A DNA stretch of 64,000 nt from positions 4,173,501 to 4,237,500 of the forward strand of contig CATNEN010000029.1 of the NCBI GenBank assembly GCA_950097015.1. The letters run 5' to 3'. Both the position numbers and the translations under genes were made by a program. This DNA comes from Macrostomum hystrix (Eukaryota; Platyhelminthes; Macrostomidae). The notes beneath the pieces were generated by a model. That model saw nothing but the letters and a program-made list of their open reading frames with translations. It was not told the origin of the DNA and made no database searches. Each line of letters begins with the position of its first letter. Within the stretch, counting starts at the first letter, position 1. Positions 1 to 11,379 of this stretch are shown piece by piece.

Positions 1-348
1 CATCTCTCATGTCACATGTCTCATGTCATTCCTCTACCGTGTCTCATCACTCCATTGTAAGGGAGGTTAGATAGCACCTAACCCAGTAGGGCCAGATGTA
101 CAACAGTGGCACAATCGAAGCTATTCCGTGGGCAGATCCTAGGGCTGACAGTCAATGGACTGTCAAGGGGGGAGCCAAGGGGAGCAAGGGGGGATTTCTT
201 TCCCGAGTTGGTAACGATCACTCTGCTGGGTGAACTGAAGCACAAATTGCTTCCCTACGAACATTCTAGAAGTCAAACAGTCAATTGCTTCTAAAAAAGC
301 GCAACAAATAGGGCTCAAACGCAGACACAAAAAGTAAAAAGAGCCCAC
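1..348. other. Gbeta intron with a degenerate TCTCATGTC minisatellite fragment
   Basis: This is intronic sequence of the Gbeta gene with no coding exon seen. The first 55 bases are irregular copies of a motif close to GTGTCTCATCTCTCCC, which also forms arrays near 38.3-38.7 kb and 61.2-61.4 kb. The rest is unremarkable. Confidence 0.5.
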
Positions 349-2217
349 CTTATTAGTGGTGTGGCCATCCCACACAATCAGCTTGCCGTCCTGGGATGCC
401 GATACCAGATTTCTGGAGTCGGTGGACCAGTGCATGGCGTAGATCTTGGCTAGATGGCCGCGCAGGGTGCGTCGGGTGCGCATCTGAATGCGGCCCAGCA
501 CCTCGATGCTGGCGGTGGCATTGGACAGAGTGGTGTCCGCTGCCGCCTTTCTAGCCTCCTGTTTAAATTACGGCATCAATAAATGACAATTTTGTTAAAT
601 GCTGGAAACCTTAAGTTTAAATCCATTATCCACAAACTGTATTGTAAGATTGCATTTTTGTGACTTTTTTCGATCATATCCCATTCCAACCATCCATCCT
701 TTTCTCTTCATCTTCTTCCATTCTAACTCCCTCTTCTCGCCATCTGTCTCTCTCCCTCTTCTCGCAATCTGTCTCCCTCTTCTCGCCATCTGTCTCCCTC
801 TTCTCGCCACCTGTCTCTCTCCCTCTTCTCGCCATCTGTCTCCCTCTTCTCGCCATCTGTCTCTCTCCCTCTTCTCGCCATCTGTCTCCCTCTTCTCGCC
901 ATCTGTCTCCCTCTTCTCGCCACCTGTCTCTCTCCCTCTTCTCGCCATCTGTCTCCCTCTTCTCGCCATCTGTCTCCCTCTTCTCGCCATCTGTCTCTCT
1001 CCCTCTTCTCGCCATCTGTCTCCCTCTTCTCGCCATCTGTCTCTCTCCCTCTTCTTGCCATCTGTCTCTCTCCCTCTTCTTGCCATCTGTCTCTCTCCCT
1101 CTTCTCGCCATCTGTCTCTCTCCCTCTTCTTGCCATCTGTCTCTCTCCCTCTTCTCGCCGTCTGTCTCCCTCTTCTCGCCATCTGTCTCCCTCTTCTCGC
1201 CATCTGTCTCCCTCTTCTCGCCATCTGTCTCCCTCTTCTCGCCGTCTCTCTCCCTCTTCTCGCCGTCTGTCTCCCTCTTCTCGCCGTCTGTCTCCCTCTT
1301 CTTGTCATGTAACCTCAATTGCAAGGAGCGCCATTTCTCTCAGCCTTACAATCTATTTAACAGAATATCCTAGCTGATAGACCAACAATAGAAGCTTACA
1401 TAACAATTAAAATATTTCTAAGCGCGTAAATCACTTCCGCAGAGAAGAAATATGATCACCGAAATAGCACTAATTAGCTTATAGCATAAAGTGCTATAAG
1501 CTATCAGCTTGAATATGGTATACTATTATTGATTTGATATTTAATGTGGCCTATTTTGTGTTTTCGAAGTCGATGCGCAATTCTTCTCAGAACTCAGAAG
1601 GCGTGGCACAAAACCACAAATTAGGTTCTTTTTTTAACAAAAAAACTTTCGTTTAGCCTAATAATTAAGCTGACAATGTCTGGACAATTAATTTTATTTT
1701 TGCATTTCTAAACTGTTTCTTAGCGACCGTTGGAAATAAAACTAAACTTTGATTGGACAAGTGAGATTAGGACAGCCCAAGTAAGGGAAGGAAGGTGGAT
1801 ATTTAAAAAGAAAGACAAGTCAAGTCAAGAGATTAGTCCCAATTAACGTTTAAACGTTGGCGGCAAAACCACTTAGAAGTGTATAGGGAGAAAGGTTAGG
1901 CGGGGAAATTTCAAATTAACTAGTGCGTCAATCCCTCTCCTCATTAGGTCCGGGTTGTATGCTAGGGAGGGGTGGGGGTGGGCTAAATAGACAGTCCAGG
2001 AAAATGACAATGGGCATGATGGACAGACGACATAAGATTAAGGAAGATTAAGACGCGGAACAGATAAGGCACAGAAGGTAGATTTGATGAGATAGGCTGA
2101 GTAGAGACCAGGGGAGGATAAAGGAGCTTGGTGGCACAAAGACCGGTGTCCCAAACTTACCCGAATTTGATTTTTCAATTGTTCCGCCTCCTGGCGCAGC
2201 ACATCCAGTTCAGACAT
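349..2217 (-). CDS. GNB1: G-protein beta subunit (Gbeta1/2 type), first two coding exons, 3' part outside window
   Basis: Gbeta pairs with Ggamma in heterotrimeric G proteins and carries a seven-blade WD40 propeller. Exon 1 is 2161-2217 and encodes the N-terminal coiled-coil helix starting [19 protein letters not shown], followed by a GTAAG donor. Exon 2 is 349-558: the acceptor at 559-560 gives [13 protein letters not shown], then [20 protein letters not shown] and the first WD blade ([18 protein letters not shown]), with a GTGGGC donor. Both junctions are phase 0 and the text is nearly identical to metazoan Gbeta1. Only about 89 of roughly 340 residues are present; the remaining exons lie below position 1. 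The 1.6-kb intron (559-2160) contains a pyrimidine-rich minisatellite. The initiator is certain from family length. The exact paralogue is not proven. Confidence 0.95.
722..1306. repeat. Minisatellite, 17- and 21-bp units (CTCTTCTCGCCATCTGTCTCC type), in Gbeta intron
   Basis: A tandem array of CTCTTCTCGCCATCTGTCTCC in which the unit is 17 bp, or 21 bp when an extra CTCT is present. Variants include CTTGCC, CACCTG and GCCGTC. About 30 copies are visible. The plus strand is almost purely pyrimidine and the unit has no stop in several frames, so overlapping open frames of 216-237 codons appear on both strands; they are not genes. Confidence 0.95.
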
Positions 2218-3835
2218 GTTTTCTAGGTCGATCCGGAGGTCGTTGTCCTTATGATTATTTCTAGAATTTTTATTTTTTATGAGACTAAACGATGCAACTC
2301 TTTGATAAGATTTCGAATCGGAACTAGAAATTTATTTGGCTAATTATCGAAAGACTTGCTCGCTTGTGCGCTAATCGTCAAAGTCGATCTGTTGTTACAA
2401 GCTTATTGAAGCTGAAAATTAGCATGTAGTGCAGATTTAAAGGAGAATTTAATTTTTTTCTAGCTCGTCTGTACGACACTATTTTACAATAAAGACAAAT
2501 AGCAATCTGCAAGTATCTGTTAATATATGCATAAAATTAGGCTAGCTAAGCTATTGACTCTGCAATGTTATAGTCCAAGAGTGAGCGAGCAAGTGAGGGA
2601 AAGTGTTATTGGCAGCTCGCCTCTGAGACACATTGATCGTTCAATGAGAAGCGAATGAAAATATATGCTCTATATGCGGAGTGAGCGCGCCCGAGCAAGG
2701 GAGGGAGGGGGGGAGAGAGTAGGAGTGCGGAGAATGAGCTCCCCTGCCCCCCGACGGGGCGGGCAGACAGTGTAGAGATGGCGGAGTTCAAGAGAAGGGA
2801 ATAGAAGGGGGAGAGACGGGCAGTACGGATAGTGGGGATGGAAAATCAGACCGCCCCAGGTTTGAGGAGATGGGCCTCAGGCCGCTTTCTCTTATCCCTT
2901 CCAGTCCAATAATCCAGGGAGTACGCTAGAGAGGTAGAGAGGAAGCTAGAGGAAGCAGGATTGACGGCGGTGAGCAGTAAATTAGAATAAATAGACGACA
3001 GTGTAGAGTGAGTCCATGGGAAAGACTCACAGCTGTACCAATTCTAACGGAGTGCTTAAGCGAGCGTACACAACACTCCCTACTGGAAAAGGGGACGGCA
3101 ACCGACGGGCAGAGGTGGGGCTAGGCTATGGGAAGTTTTCTGTCCCCATCTCTCTGTCCTAAAATTTTCTCTCCTCTCTTATTTTGTATTCAGTAATATC
3201 AGCGCCCACCCAACCCACTGCTAGCCGTGCGTGTTTAGTAGCTGAGAGTGTCTGCATCTGTCCGTCTCACCACCGCCTGCCCCAGCCGCGGCTAACAACA
3301 CCCGCCCCACCCTCCGCTTAAAGACCGCGAACCGCGAGCCCCGCCCAGGCCCGGGATTAGCTATTGGGGAGGGGGGAAGAAACAGGACAGTCAATGGGAA
3401 AACGAGAAGAGAATACGAGTTTAAGGTTAAGCGGCTAAAGGCAAAAATCCTTCCAGCAGTGCCAAGGCGGACAGGCGAGGGGAGAGAAATATGCTAGAGT
3501 AAGAATGGACACAAGGCTGGAGAGAGAGGGAGGGAAAAGAAGGAGATTTGGGAACATTGGGCACGGCCAAATGAGGCTAGAAATAAGTGCAGCGACAATT
3601 TGCGAGTGGGCATGGGGGTTGATGCCTCAGTACAGCAGCTGCCAAGACGGAGGCTCCAAGCGAAACTGCAGCGGGCGCTCGACTTCCGCAAACGGGAGAG
3701 AAAGAGAAATGAGAGAATCTAGAGAGTTGGAATGCCCCCTTGCCCTTGCTCTTTCTTGCCTGATCCCTGCACGCTCGCTAGTGGTCTGGCTTGCGTGAGT
3801 GAGCTCCAGTTAAGAAGGCTGGAAACGACAATGAG
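2218..3835. promoter_or_regulatory. Gbeta 5' flank / probable promoter and 5' UTR region, purine-rich
   Basis: No convincing protein-coding exon. This interval lies directly upstream of the Gbeta initiator on the minus strand, so it should hold the 5' UTR and promoter. About 2600-3560 is rich in GGGAG/GAGAG purine tracts and short GC-rich stretches (for example near 3260-3350). I see no TATA box that I would commit to. Open frames here are short and low-complexity. Confidence 0.35.
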
Positions 3836-4449
3836 CATTAGGCAAAGGATCAGGGATGAAAAGATGGATCATAAAGTCTAGCTACGGAATGGGAAGACCA
3901 GTTTGGAAAACAAGATGTTGTCTTCAATTTAAGCGTGAAAAATATTACAAAATTTTGTAAGAATAGGAAATAACACAAAAGGGGAAATTTAGGAGAGCCA
4001 TATTTTAAACACCAGTTTGACAAAGGACTTAAAATTTTCTTATAAGTCCTTTGTCTAGCCACCGAGGGTTTTAAACTGTACTACTTTTCAGTTTAAATCA
4101 ACACTGTGGACAACATCCTAGTGTTTGCTGTCTAAAGGACAACCACAATCTGAGTTTATCACTGCAGAAGCTGCCAATATAGACAGAGCCTGATGAATCA
4201 GGATTGCTCAAATTTTTACCAAATTTGCTTAAATGGCACTCTTCTACCTGCTAGACAATGGAAAAATAAAGAAAATCTATGCAAAAAATATTAGGACTAC
4301 TGCTATTTTACAACAAAGAACAAAAAACAAAAAACATAGCATGCAATATCTGGGCCCCTACTGGCTCTAAATTGAGCAACGTTTTAAATAGTTCTGGTCT
4401 TTTCCAACAGTCCAATACCAAAATTAAAGCCCAAACGTTTATGGCTGTT

Positions 4450-4650
4450 CAGTCCATGGATTGTGGGGATGCCACACCCACCTTCACTTACCCCAGCTAA
4501 TGTTTGCACCCATTTGAGAGCTGGGCAAACTGAAGTAATACAGAGTTAAGTGTCTTGCTAAAGGACATATATTGTTTTAGTGGAGTCAGGAATAAAACTT
4601 TTGACATTCAAGTCATGAGTCTGATGTTCTAGCCTATGATTTCAAATATA
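4450..4650 (-). mobile_element. Degenerate tRNA-derived SINE, reverse orientation
   Basis: Read on the minus strand, about 4590-4640 resembles a tRNA head: GGCTAGAACATCAGACTCATGA, then a decayed B-box region (GTTTTATTCC in place of GGTTCGATTCC). On the plus strand the body has the AGTGTCTTGCTAAAGGACA segment common in animal SINE tails. It is related in layout to the SINE near 63.4 kb but much older. Confidence 0.5.
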
Positions 4651-4659
4651 TATATATTT

Positions 4660-4968
4660 AAATAGACTGATATTTTCCTAATGTAGCTAACAAACTATAT
4701 AAAAAATTTCTGAAAATTGCACAATGTTAAATTGCTTTATAAAAGGCTTCCTTTAAATTGACAAAGAAATATTATAGACAATTCAAAATTGTATTCATGC
4801 CCAAAATCATGCTACTAAAGAGCTATATAAATATTGAGGGCCTCTTGAGAAAATTGAGAAAACTCTCAATATCATTTAGGAGATCAAGCTAATGCATAAA
4901 ACAAATCACTATAGATTAATGAATTGGCTGGGTGTAGAGAGTTGCATGAAGGTTTATTTGAAAGCTAT
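4660..4968. other. AT-rich sequence, no gene seen
   Basis: AT-rich sequence between the old SINE and the tandem duplication, inside the inverted-repeat element. No coding exon or repeat structure that I can support. Confidence 0.4.
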
Positions 4969-6090
4969 AATATTTATATAAATTTATATTGGTCAAGAAT
5001 AACTGCAAATGAGACAACTGTTATATAGATATAAAGATAATAAATAAATTGCCCAAAAAGCTACTTGGGTAACTAGACTACACCAATGCCAATCAATATG
5101 GATAAATGTAGTCCACTTTTGCTACAAAATTTTTGGTAACATGTCACAGTATTTTAATCATACATGTGCAACCTCCCAAATCTTAGCTGGCCATGCGACT
5201 TAGTTCGTTTCATTGCTCTATTTACGACTTAGTTTGCTCTCATTTGTGATACAAATTTACGACTTAGCTTGCTCTCATTTGCGACTTAGTTTGCTCTCAC
5301 TTACGAATATGACTTAGTTTAGTATATCTACTCTATTCTACTCTTTCTTTCTTTGTTTTATCACTTTCTTTCCCATATTCTCTTTCTTTTTCTTTTTCTC
5401 TCCCCTTTTTCCTCTTCTTCACGCCTTCCTTTTTTGTCTCTTGGTCCCCCCCTTTGATTTTTTTGCGCTTAGTCAATTGGTTTTTGCAACTTACCTTGCT
5501 TGGCCCTTGTTTCACCTGGCTGGTTCACCAGCCAATATTTATATAAATTTATATTGGTCAAGAATAACTGCAAATGAGACAACTGTTATATAGATATAAA
5601 GATAATAAATAAATTGCCCAAAAAGCTACTTGGGTAACTAGACTACACCAATGCCAATCAATATGGATAAATGTAGTCCACTTTTGCTACAAAATTTTTG
5701 GTAACATGTCACAGTATTTTAATCATACATGTGCAACCTCCCAAATCTTAGCTGGCCATGCGACTTAGTTTGTTTCATTGCTCTATTTACGACTTAGTTT
5801 GCTCTCATTTGTGATACAAATTTACGACTTAGCTTGCTCTCATTTGCAACTTAGTTTGCTCTCACTTACGAATATGACTTAGTTTAGTATATCTACTCTA
5901 TTCTACTCTTTCTTTCTTTGTTTTATCACTTTCTTTCCCATATTCTCTTTCTTTTTCTTTTTCTCTCCCCTTTTTCCTCTTCTTCACGCCTTCCTTTTTT
6001 GTCTCTTGGTCCCCCCCTTTGATTTTTTTGCGCTTAGTCAATTGGTTTTTGCAACTTACCTTGCTTGGCCCTTGTTTCACCTGGCTGGTT
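4969..6090. repeat. Tandem segmental duplication, 565-bp period, two near-identical copies
   Basis: Copy 1 is 4969-5533 and copy 2 is 5534-6090. Differences are very few (for example TTCGTTTC/TTTGTTTC and TTTGCGAC/TTTGCAAC), so the duplication is recent. Each copy carries four or five internal repeats of ACGACTTAGTTTGCTCTCATTT. Identical 60-codon minus-strand open frames in the two copies are a consequence of the duplication and lie in a T-rich tract; I do not call them genes. Confidence 0.95.
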
Positions 6091-6114
6091 CGGCCGGGTG
6101 TTGCGCATGTATGA
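5723..6114. mobile_element. Short non-autonomous DNA transposon (MITE), 392 bp
   Basis: Termini are TCATACATGTGCAAC on the left and GTTGCGCATGTATGA on the right, an inverted pair of about 15 bp. They are flanked on both sides by TTTTAA (5717-5722 and 6115-6120), which fits a target-site duplication. There is no coding capacity. In the upstream duplicated segment the same element starts at 5158 but stops at about 5525 without its right terminus, so it is truncated there. Confidence 0.7.
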
Positions 6115-6120
6115 TTTTAA

Positions 6121-7270
6121 ATGTAACTAATTTCATAGAATCTAGAAGTGGTACAAATTGTATGCTAAATTGAAACAGTTTCTTCAAAATAGTTTTATAT
6201 AAAACAGAATAAAGATTATATAAAACCTACAGATTGCTAAAAAATAGACACAAAGAAATTGATAAAACATATAAATTAAAAAGCTACAAGCATTGAAGCC
6301 TAGATATACATTTTGTACAGAACCTCAAAATTAGCCTATTAAAATAATTTTACATGTAGGACCTCAGTCAGAGAAAATACAGATAAACAGAGCCTATTAA
6401 ACAAATTCTTTGGAAATCTAAAATGTTTATTTTTGTATGGCATAGTTCTATATAATTTTAGATGCTTTTAGATGCTTAATTTAAACATTAGATGCTTAAC
6501 AAACATAGCCAAAATTGATTGACTTGGTAGAACTATGAACAAGTATTTAGACTACTGTAGATTTATTAACTGCTACTGTATTAATAGTATAAATATGTAG
6601 ACCTTTACCAAAGCAAGTGACTTAATGTTGTGACCAAACCATTAAACTGCAAAAAACTTGAAACTGGTCAGAATCAGAATGTAAGTATTCTATATTGTAT
6701 TAAACTTGCAAAGTACTGTTCTTTTCAAATTTCCTATTATCTTTGTCACCAAAGCAATAGTGATATTGTCAGTGACATGTCAAATTGTAAGTATCACTAA
6801 GAAATTCAGACAAATACCACTAAGAGAAATGTTGTAATTACTTATTCAGTAACTTCAGTAACTTCAGTTTATTTCAGTAACTTCTAGGATTAGCTATAAT
6901 AGCAAGGTGAGATTTGTAAAGTCATAGTTAACAGCCAATATGCAATGAAAATTATTTTTACTACATCTGCACAAAATTAAACCAAAAGAGCTAAATAAAA
7001 TAAAAAATGAAATTTTCTAATTTTACAATTGGACTATTTTTCATAAAATCATATGTTGATCTTAGCTTTTATTATAGGATTTATACTGAAATCATTAGGA
7101 TCATTTTAGCTGCTGACAATGGCCTTAGGCTTGTAAATCTCTCAGTTAATTCCACTCAATGAAATCAATAAAAATGTGCATTATTAACTTTTATTTCAGT
7201 AACTAAGAAAGTGACAATAAATTCAGGTTCATCATGTGATGCCCCCCAACACAATACTTTTGTCTGTAAG
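6121..7270. other. AT-rich sequence, no gene seen
   Basis: Strongly AT-rich with many stops in all frames. A short CAGTAACTTCAGTAACTTCAGTTTATTTCAG run near 6845-6885 is the only local repetition. No RNA gene or splice-supported exon seen. Confidence 0.5.
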
Positions 7271-7426
7271 ACGAAATTTCCCATTTTGTGTTATTCTCTA
7301 TTCTTACAAAATTTTGTAATATTTTTCATGCTTAAGTTGAAGATAACATCTTGCTTTCCCAAACTGGTCTTCCCATTCTGTAGCCAGACTTTATGATCCA
7401 TATTTTCATCCCTGATCCTTTGCCTA

Positions 7427-7875
7427 ATGAGTCTCCTGACTGCCGAGGACGTTGATGAAGCAGTTGAGAAAGCCACCCACACACCAGAGGTGAAACAGCT
7501 AGGCCTAGTGCAGCTGGCCACCAAGCATCAGCAATTGGCACCACATTTCAAGGAGTTGTTGTCGCGCAAATATTTGCAGTCTTTTGTATCAACCATCCAT
7601 GAGGCAGTTCTAACTGGTGAAGGCTGCAAAGACTGGTTTGAACCTGCCATTCAGGGGTGCATCGTCAAGGTTGCCAAAGTAGTTCCTGTTAAATCAGGTG
7701 ACTTGGTACTGTGGCTGCAGTTGACATTGAAGTCTGGCGAATCAGTCAGTGCTAAACTGAATGAGCAGGCAGTCAATGCATCCTTCTACAGTGATCCCAA
7801 TGTGTACAGCTGTGCTGGCCAAGCAACATGCTTGATGCTTGCTGCTAGACTTTGCGCTTCACTGTGGTGGCACAG
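7427..7875 (+). CDS. Unrecognised coding exon, about 150 residues
   Basis: An open exon starting MSLLTAEDVDEAVEKATHTP and ending in CACAG followed by a GTGAGC donor (7876-7881). Codon use and amino-acid composition look genuine: acidic/amphipathic N-terminus, GCKDWFEPAIQGCIVK in the middle and NASFYSDPNVYSCAG near the end. I do not recognise the family. The ATG is the last three bases of the inverted-repeat arm ending at 7429, and an in-frame stop lies just upstream (about 7391). A degraded continuation may lie at 8195-8420. It could be a transposon-encoded protein, since related debris is common in this tract. Confidence 0.5.
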
Positions 7876-8194
7876 GTGAGCAGTACTTTTACACAAGATC
7901 AAATACGAGTTAGCTTGTATTTGATCTAAAAAAATCAATGTACTTTTACTGGTGTTAGATACTCAATGCACTTCCAACTGTACTAAATATCTAATCTTAT
8001 TATAATTTACATGTAACAACAAAATATAATAATTAACCTCCTTAGTTGATGCAGATGCTGCTTGCTGATACATATAACCTAAACTCCAAAAATTCTAACA
8101 AAAAAATTGTAGAAGCAATTGTTGAATCATTCAACTCTACAATATGCTTGTAGCAAAAGATTGGCAAACAACTTAACAACATGCTAGAGCTAGG

Positions 8195-8440
8195 AATGGA
8201 ACAAAGCTACACTGGATGCTGCTTTCTGTTGGCACAGATACAAGCAAACGGCTTCTGGACTGTGTTGCAAAGTTGTTCTACATGGGAAACAACAATCGTG
8301 GATTGCAGCAACATTAGGGTCTGCTGTTTTTTGACACCAAGGCCAGAGTGAAAAAAAAGTATGACTTGAGTAAGGTCATTGACCAACGGCATGCACAGGT
8401 GCCTTGATGCCAATTCATTGGAACTAACAAGTGTTTTTAG
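8195..8440 (+). pseudogene. Possible degraded downstream exon of the 7.4-kb ORF
   Basis: One plus frame reads LDCVAKLFYMGNNNRGLQQH, a stop, then FFDTKARVKKKYDLSKVIDQ before further stops. The peptide looks protein-like rather than random, so I list it as a possible decayed exon belonging with 7427-7875. Family unknown. Confidence 0.25.
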
Positions 8441-8459
8441 CAGCACAAAAACTTTTTTT

Positions 8460-8819
8460 GTATCTTCCTGCTATAGGGGCCTAGTTCTTGTTGTTTTCAA
8501 TTGTAAATTCTTCTGCCTTGCCAATTAAACTCAATTAATCCAGCATTTGTATTTTCTGCTGTGTAAAAAAATTGGCCTACAATGTACTTTATCAAATTGG
8601 GACTGATTAAACTTTGGAGTACACCCAAACTTTTGCCGAAATAATTTCTGGCATACACTGGACACCTTTCTGACTATGGAATAGGAGGGGATTGTAACAC
8701 AAAAGTAAATGTTGTAGTGCCTCTTCTATCTGCACTTTCCTAGTAATTCAAATACATATTATAAGTGGTTGGCCTAAATTCCTTACTTATTGCCTTTGGT
8801 CACTTATAGTGACATATAC
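8460..8819. other. AT-rich sequence, no gene seen
   Basis: Nothing supportable between the possible decayed exon and the hAT-type element. An open frame that overlaps its end runs into the transposon. Confidence 0.4.
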
Positions 8820-8827
8820 ATTATACC

Positions 8828-9789
8828 TAGGGGTCCCAAATCCCGGACATTTTACAATCCCAGGATCCTGGACAAAAAAATGACCCAATCCCGGGATCCC
8901 GGGCCAATCCCGAGATTGAACAAACAAATTTACCGGAAGCTTTCCATTGTCCAAAAAAACAAATTTCTCAACCAATTGAGCATCATTTGGGTTTCTTTCT
9001 ACTTTCCAGCTTACACTGCATTGATAAAAGAGTTAAAGATAGTTCATATCACTTATCCTTGGTCACTTATTTCTTGTTGTCACAATTGTCACATTCCTTC
9101 CTTCCATCGATGGATTCAATGCAATATATTTCCATCCATATTTCCATTTCCAAGTACATAGAATTGACATTTGATTTGACACTATAGCAGTCAGCACGCA
9201 AGCTACTTTTTGTGGTCAGCAAAGTGGGCTCTTTTTTATCGTATCATTGATTCAAAAAAATGTATTGCTTGCGTTGCCACTGCCAGTTTCCTTCCAGTTG
9301 TTTATCATTTCTATACAAGTTAAATTTTATAGGGATAACCCACCCCAAGGTCATGACTCATGAGTCTTGGCTTTCTAATCCTTGTGCGATGTTCAGCAGT
9401 GTTCAGTGTTCACTATCCATGTACAGTTGTACATACATACTAAACAACACCCTCCTCACCCCTTGGATTAGAAGGTTAGAAATTAGAACTGCATACGCTG
9501 CGCTGGTGCCTCTGCCCCCAACACAGACAACCTCACGCACACAGAGGCACAGACTCAGCAGAACCCAGTCCCCACCCCACCCCACCCCCTTTTTCTGCCT
9601 CATTTCTTTTCCTTAGTTGCAGGCGTTCGGCGTGGCCCGGGCCAGTGGGCCCAGTCACCCCAGTGTCCATCTAGGCCATCGGCCATCGCCATGTGAATTC
9701 CAATCCCATGTTTACCGGGATCCCGGACCCCTAATCCCGGGATCTCGAACACTAACAAAAAGCCGGGATCCCCGGGATTGGGACCCCTA
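8828..9789. mobile_element. hAT-type non-autonomous element, 962 bp, 8-bp TSD ATTATACC
   Basis: The left end reads TAGGGGTCCCAAATCCCGG and the right end, reverse-complemented, TAGGGGTCCCAATCCCGG. The element is flanked by identical 8-bp duplications ATTATACC at 8820-8827 and 9790-9797, the length expected of hAT transposases. Subterminal regions at both ends repeat CCCGGGATCCCGG-like palindromes, plausible transposase-binding sites. No transposase frame is visible inside, so it needs a source element elsewhere. Confidence 0.85.
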
Positions 9790-9799
9790 ATTATACCAC

Positions 9800-11370
9800 A
9801 CCCCTGCTCAGGTGGACTGATACAAACTACGAATAGTTTGGGTAGCGTGGCTCTTTGTCACGATGTTTCTGGCCTTCTGCCAGCAATATTCTAGATTTTT
9901 TAATCTAGTTAGGCCCTAGTTTCTGGAGATAATATTCTCAGGTGATTCAGACAAGTTTTGTCAGGTAATTCAGGCTCTCTGGCCAGTCTGTACTCGGGCT
10001 TCCCCGGATTGGTTTTAACGGCTTCCACTTACTCATATGCTCACAAAGACTTTGAATATGCTCACAAAGAGACTGAACTGTTTAAGCTCCAATTTAATGG
10101 TAGACCAAACGGTAAACTCCCTGTATGAAAACCCCTCTGTATTTATACCAAAATTCCTAATGAATACTCCCAGTGTATTTCAGTAAAGTAAAACAATGTT
10201 TATGTATAGATATTCGTAGCATATAAAAATATATAAAAGAATATTTCGCGCGCCATTTTAGTTTGGTCAATGAGGGCCCTTTACATAAATATATAGCTCC
10301 ATTTCTTTTCTTTTCTTTCCTTGTCATTTATTGTTACCATCATTGTTAATGCTGTAGCTTTTATCTGGTAATGTTGCAGAATTGAGTTGATGGCAGATGT
10401 GGCAGTTTGAATGACACTTGGTTAGAGGAACACTTCGTTTCACAAATTCACACAATTCTTTTGTTCATTGCAATGAGGATCATATAACAAAATAATGCAC
10501 AATTGTAGGCCCAAAACCGAAAGAATGCCTTAAAAAGTTGTACAAATGCACATAAAAAATATTAAATTATAACTACCCTGGCCAAATTAAATTACTAAAC
10601 GAATAGTTAGTTAAATAATGTTATGCTAAATAGCAAAACTAAGACTATATCGACTTCATGAGACAAAAATGGACTTCGACCTTTCATTGAAAGGCCTACT
10701 GCATAGCTCCAAGCATAGAACATCAAGCGCCAGGTCTACGTTTAATGAAAAATGTAATACTAAAAAGGAAGAAGCCCAATAAAGTAATATACTGATATAC
10801 AGCAGAAGGACTATAAACTCGCAAGTAAGAAATGAGTGACAATAGCCGTTAAAAATTATTTAAAAAGCAATTTCATTGCTCATTTGACACTCATTATTTC
10901 TATTGCAATGAATAATATGATATTTATAAATTCATTTATCTTAACCCATCGGCTTAGTGGCGAAAATAGGTTTGTTTAATAAAGTCAAATTATTTTCTAT
11001 ATCCGTGTTTTTTCACTGCTTTCAATCTATAAAATACAAAAAACAAATCTTTAGTAGGATTTTGAAGCAAAGTTAAAGACAAATATTAAAAATAATAAAG
11101 TTAATTAGTTTTAGTGCTTGCAAGTTTGTAATTCAAACTCTGTCGTTTTATCAATTTCAGCATGCTGATTTATACATTTCCTTCAAAAAATCGGCACTGA
11201 GTTAACAAATGACGGTCAAGCGACAATTAAGCATGCTGGTTGCTGTGTCGAACTCGATCCTAACTGGTCTAGCCAGGTGCAAAGCTATTCGTCCATTAGT
11301 CCTATTTGTCCACTCTAGCTGACATCAACACGGTAAGGCAATTTTTTACACATATTGATCGTTTGTGAGG
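9800..11370. other. AT-rich intergenic sequence
   Basis: No coding exon supported. The sequence is AT-rich with scattered short direct repeats, such as CTCACAAAGACTTTGAATATG followed by CTCACAAAGAGACTG near 10035-10075. Nothing else stands out. Confidence 0.4.
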
Positions 11371-11379
11371 CTTTCTAAG

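Larger units (their letters stand above)
3836..7429. mobile_element. Long inverted-repeat element (arms about 155 bp)
   Basis: The left arm (3836 to about 3990) begins CATTAGGCAAAGGATCAGGG. An inverted copy (about 7275-7429) ends CCCTGATCCTTTGCCTAATG. The arms differ at only a modest fraction of positions and enclose about 3.3 kb of AT-rich sequence. The interior contains an old SINE-like segment, a 565-bp tandem duplication and a MITE. No transposase is visible inside and I could not confirm a target-site duplication. It may be a non-autonomous DNA transposon, a foldback element, or two oppositely oriented copies of one repeat. Confidence 0.6.

Noticed and set aside
595-1373. Open frames on both strands (Arg/Glu-rich and Ser/Leu-rich) at the first minisatellite
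   Set aside because: They lie inside the Gbeta intron and arise from the 17/21-bp array.
5333-6080. Two identical 60-residue Lys/Glu-rich minus-strand proteins
   Set aside because: They are copies made by the 565-bp tandem duplication of a T-rich, low-complexity tract inside a MITE. No other support.
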